From Hevea brasiliensis (taxonomy: Eukaryota > Streptophyta > Magnoliopsida > Malpighiales > Euphorbiaceae), in the NCBI RefSeq assembly GCF_030052815.1, contig NC_079501.1, positions 97,666,190-97,730,189 on the forward strand: DNA of 64,000 nt, read 5' to 3'. Every line of letters starts with the position of its first letter. The first letter of the stretch is position 1. Shown piece after piece: positions 59,934-64,000 of the stretch. The notes under the pieces are model-generated. The model made no database searches. It was not told the origin of the DNA and saw only the letters and a program-made list of their open reading frames with translations. The position numbers were made by a program, and so were the translations under genes.

Positions 59934-61330
59934 AATTATGGGGACATAGCTGCCATTTTATTGATTGATGGAGGTCTTTCGAGTCAATTAACTTTCACAT
60001 GAGGGATCACGCCCATGGCACGAGGTCAAAATTTCCATTGGAGACTTCAAAGGGAAAAAATTTGCTAAAAATGCTAAAGCTTAGATTGAAAATTATTGTC
60101 TAAATCCCTATTCCCATGAATTTAAAATATAAATACATGAGATTTATCTTTTTAATAGATAGTCTCATTATACATTTTGTATATTAAATTTACATGAAAC
60201 CGGGTGTATATACAAAAAAATCTCTCATTTACTAACAAAAAATTATTAGATACATGCAACATGTAAAAATTTAATAGTTTTTATATTTATACATGAATGA
60301 ATTTTCTATAAATTATGATGAAAAAAAAATCTCATATTTATACAAGTCAAAAAGAATTACCCTAAATATATCTAATAATTTTTAGTTTTTGCTACATATA
60401 TTATTTTGTCCTCCATCTAGATCAGATTTGTAAAGTACACATTTTTTTTTTTATTTTAGTGTTTACAATATTTTCTTTTTCATTCTTTTTTAGTTCAAAG
60501 TTTAATTAAAAACATAAAAAGGTTGTAAAAAGAAATTTTTATTTTTTAATATTTTAAAAAATTTTAACTAGAATTGAATGAATGTTATATTGCTTCTTCT
60601 AACCTATATGGTGATGATGTTATTTTTATCTCTTAAATGGAAAATTTTTGTCTGCACTTCATTTACTATGAATTTAAAACATAAATATGTGAGATTCATA
60701 TATTTAATAATTGGACATCATCATATATTTTATTTTTTGAATCCATAATAGACTGTATTTAGATAAGAAAAATTCATCAGAATTTATAATGGCTAGAACT
60801 GACTAGGTTCTGAATATAATAGAATCTCAGTAAGAATGGAGAAAGAACAAGCAAAGGATTCTGTGTATCGATTGGAACACCAATGCTCTCCAAGCTCTTA
60901 AATTCCATCTGCAGAGAAGCTGAAACAGAGTTGGAAAAAGTTTGTTTGGTATAGAAACTAAAACTAGAAAAATAAAGTTAAACTATCAGTTTGGATTGAT
61001 CTTGATCTTGGGTTGCTTACATGATGTGTTGGGGATTATAAATCATTTCATGTAATTATTATATATATATAAAATGAATAAATTTTCAACATTAATTATG
61101 ATAAAATTCACCATAATTAATAATTAAAATAAAATTATTATATATTAAACGATTATATGAAATTTTAAGGTAAACCGATAGCTTAATAACAGAATATTAT
61201 GAGAAGCATAGCACAATATATAGAAAATAAGAAATGAACACAAGATTTATATAATTTGATTGTGAAGTTTATGTCTATGGATAAGACATGAATAAGAGAT
61301 TCTAAGGATGTTATAACTCATTATTGTTAA
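59934..61330. other. 3' flank and intergenic DNA
   Basis: Contains two related stretches, about 60115-60190 and 60660-60740 (GAATTTAAAA(T/C)ATAAATA followed by GAGAT), which suggest a small dispersed or duplicated repeat. No gene. Confidence 0.45.
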
Positions 61331-64000
61331 TGTAACACCCGTTACCCGGTCTACAGTGTAATCGAGCAAGAACAGTCACACTTGTGTCGGAGCACCTTAT
61401 CTTATCTTACTTTATTCCTTTAATAATTTTATCTTGTTATATTTTAAAGTCAATTATATTCAAAAGAGAAACTTACGGAGTTTCCCCTATTCTATTACCG
61501 TTTGACGTGTTTTACTATTCACCTGTTTAAAAATTTCAATAATATTTTTCAATAATAACCTCATCCATTTTCATCATAACCAAGTAATTTCAACTCATTA
61601 TCTCAAATATCATATCTCAATACCATCATTTCCATAATTTTAAATATCATCTCATAAATTTCAATTCATGTTTTTCATCACAATTTCAAAAATTTCATCC
61701 ATTTTGATTTATAACAGCTTACAACCCTCATTACATATGAAAAGCCAATTTATTAATTTATATCATATACATCTTAAATACAATTTCATAGTTTACATTA
61801 CAATATAATAAATATTTATAATGTACAAAATACAGTAATATGACCTATATGGGCCCTATCTACATGCATTGCTGAGGAGGTGACACCCTGGACACTTCTG
61901 CAGATCCGGACTCCAAAATTCCAATATAATGTCCACTAGGCTTTATCTTCAGTACCTATGCGAGGAAACAATTCATCGCGCTAAGCAATTCTGCTTAATG
62001 ATGCAATAATATAACAAGAAAATAATATATACAAATAAAGATAAAAATAGAGCATAATTTGTGTAATCAGTAATTAATTTGATTTTATATGAAATTTTTA
62101 ATATTAAATATCTTTTGTCATATATTTTTGTTGTTCTTTGAAAGTGCTTATTTCATAAGTTTACAATAACAATATACAATATACAAAATTAATAAAAATA
62201 TTGAATTCATTTTTATATTATTATGGAAGATGCATTTGTAATAATTATTTAAGTTATACTTATTTTTCTAGCATTTTCATTGCTTTACTTAACATTTTCT
62301 ATGTATTTTGGATCATTTCATAATAAATAAATTTTTAGAACTAATCTAGTTCATTTTAGATCTTTCTTACTCATTTGTTTAATTTCTAATATTCTTAATT
62401 TATTTCACTGCCCAAGTAACCTATAACAGGCTGACTGTACTGGATACGCGGGTCCCTGGCACTGGACACCGTGGTGCCTCGGGCAGTCATATCATGGGAC
62501 GCATAATATCAACCACGTATGCAATCAATATGGCTAAGAAGCCATGGTAACACATAATCTGGCATACAAGCCATAAATGCAGGCATAAAGCCTTACGTAG
62601 TATTGCTAAATCAATTCTCTATTGGCATGCCAATCTATCCAATCTGACATATGTGTCCAGGCAAAACATGGGCACATTAGTACCATTAATTGTTTATATG
62701 TTTCATTATTTCATTACATATTCCATTTATATTTTATAACATTTTTAATCCTATTCATGGTGGAAGCATAAATTTTCAAATCACATTTCTACATAATTTA
62801 TGCATTCATCATATCATTCATGTTGATTACAATTTACATCAATTAATTTCATGTATCATTTATACTCAAAGTATTTTTCCTTTCTCTCATGATGGGAACA
62901 AGTGTCCCATTTACACATTCATGTGATTTATTTATTCATTACTCTATTTGTGTGAATTATTATTCACAATTCAAGAGGTGTTTCGTATACTAAGTATTTT
63001 TAATTCACATTATTCCCTCTCATTTGCCATTTATTGTGCAAGGTATTATTATTCTATTTGCAATGGAAATATAAGTCCTAATGATAGCTTCATCTCATTT
63101 ATACATTTAACAATTTATTTATGTTAATTACATTTCATATTTCAAGTTGTATTGCTAATGTATTATGAGTTCCAGAATTGAAGACTCAACTTTCCTTTGC
63201 AATTTAGTTGAGATGTAGACTTCTTTTGATCCTACTTCCTTCATGAAAGTTGTTCCTCTATGTCTTATCCTTATTTTTCTTTTTAAATCATGTCATTTGC
63301 AGTTTTAGAACTCAAGTTATGGTCAAATTATCAAAACTGGTTCATTGCCTCTTTCTGGTTCCAGAACCAGGCAGATTCTGGAGTCAAATTTTATCTAGTC
63401 ATTTGGGCATACTACAGTCATTTTTAGACCTAATATCCTTCATATGAATTGTTACTCTATGTCTTACGGTTACTCAGGTTCAAGAATCACAATTTTTTAG
63501 GCTATGTAGAATGAGTTATGACAGTTTAACTAACCTGGATTCCTAAACCCTATACATCTAGAATTTCAGGTTCAGGTCAGTCTTTGTAACCCACATTAGA
63601 GGTCTTTACACTCAAAATTTGAGCAAGGTTCCTAAATCAAAGTTGTAGCCCTATTTCTTAAGTTTTCAAATCAATTTGGTTCATCTCAATTGGAGTTTTC
63701 TACTGAAAGTTATGATTCATTTACTATTCGGGTGTCAAATGGTCAATTTGTCCAGTGCAGGAATTTTCAGATTGGGAAGTCCTAATTTCTCCTAGCAATT
63801 TCTCTAAGTTGTATTTGGTTTTAGGTTTTAGTCTAAACATCAAAGTTGTAGTTTTAGGTCTTATGAAAATTTTGGCTTTGGTTTCGCTGCATTTTCAGTT
63901 TTGTAAACTGAGTTATGACATTTTTACCACAACTGGTCGGGTTGGTCAATGTCCAGAATTTCAGGTCACTTTTAGTTCTAGTCAGAATTATTAACCTAAA
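61331..64000. mobile_element. start of a long LTR (probable Ty3-type retrotransposon), runs off the window
   Basis: An abrupt start TGTAACACCCGTTACCCGG is typical of long plant LTRs. The following 2.7 kb is non-coding, with GC-richer islands (about 61855-61980 and 62405-62600) and repeated CAAAGTTGT-containing phrases near 63.2-63.9 kb. No primer-binding site or coding domain is reached before the window ends, so the class is inferred. Confidence 0.5.

Overview
This is a 64 kb piece of an AT-rich plant nuclear genome. The evidence is spliced genes with plant-type products (plastid and peroxisomal 6-phosphogluconolactonase, plastid pyridoxal reductase, an HD-Zip I factor), a MIR166 hairpin, plant Ty1/copia, RTE and hAT elements, and an endogenous pararetrovirus. 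Gene structure points to a eudicot. A Malpighiales-like lineage would fit, but that is inference only.

Layout: a five-exon TBC/Rab-GAP gene on the minus strand (1282-4234), with a small membrane-anchored ORF just upstream on the same strand (4373-4540). Then comes AT-rich intergenic DNA holding a scrambled pararetrovirus fragment (about 9.57-9.91 kb) and a fold-back repeat (10.3-10.7 kb). From 12.2 to 20.1 kb lies a tandem duplication of a three-exon 6-phosphogluconolactonase gene, both copies on the minus strand. Copy A is intact, with a plastid transit peptide and a C-terminal SKL. Copy B has a 1-nt deletion that separates the transit peptide from the enzyme, and it has lost a conserved lysine. 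The second introns of the two copies differ by reciprocal insertions: a hAT-like element in A and a SINE in B.

From 20.9 to 34.2 kb the DNA is mobile or viral. A 1.35 kb non-autonomous hAT element carries a LINE 3' end. Next is a badly decayed Caulimoviridae copy on the minus strand, split by a Ty1/copia element on the plus strand (26422-31196). The copia element has identical 178-bp LTRs and a perfect 5-bp target duplication, yet its own frames are broken.

From 35.4 to 38.5 kb is a nine-exon pyridoxal reductase gene (minus strand). A nearly full-length RTE-type LINE (41515-44790) with a 12-bp target duplication follows, then an ATHB7/12-like HD-Zip I gene (45295-46135, minus). Further along, a MIR166 precursor (about 54481-54605, plus) sits in a long intergenic region, and a single-exon gene for a seven-transmembrane protein lies at 58929-59933 (plus). 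From 61331 to the window edge is the start of what looks like a long LTR.

The genes do not form an operon-like system. Their jobs are separate: vesicle traffic, the oxidative pentose phosphate pathway, vitamin B6 salvage, stress transcription and miRNA control of leaf polarity. The most informative biology is the divergence of the two lactonase copies and the layering of insertions, which gives a relative chronology.
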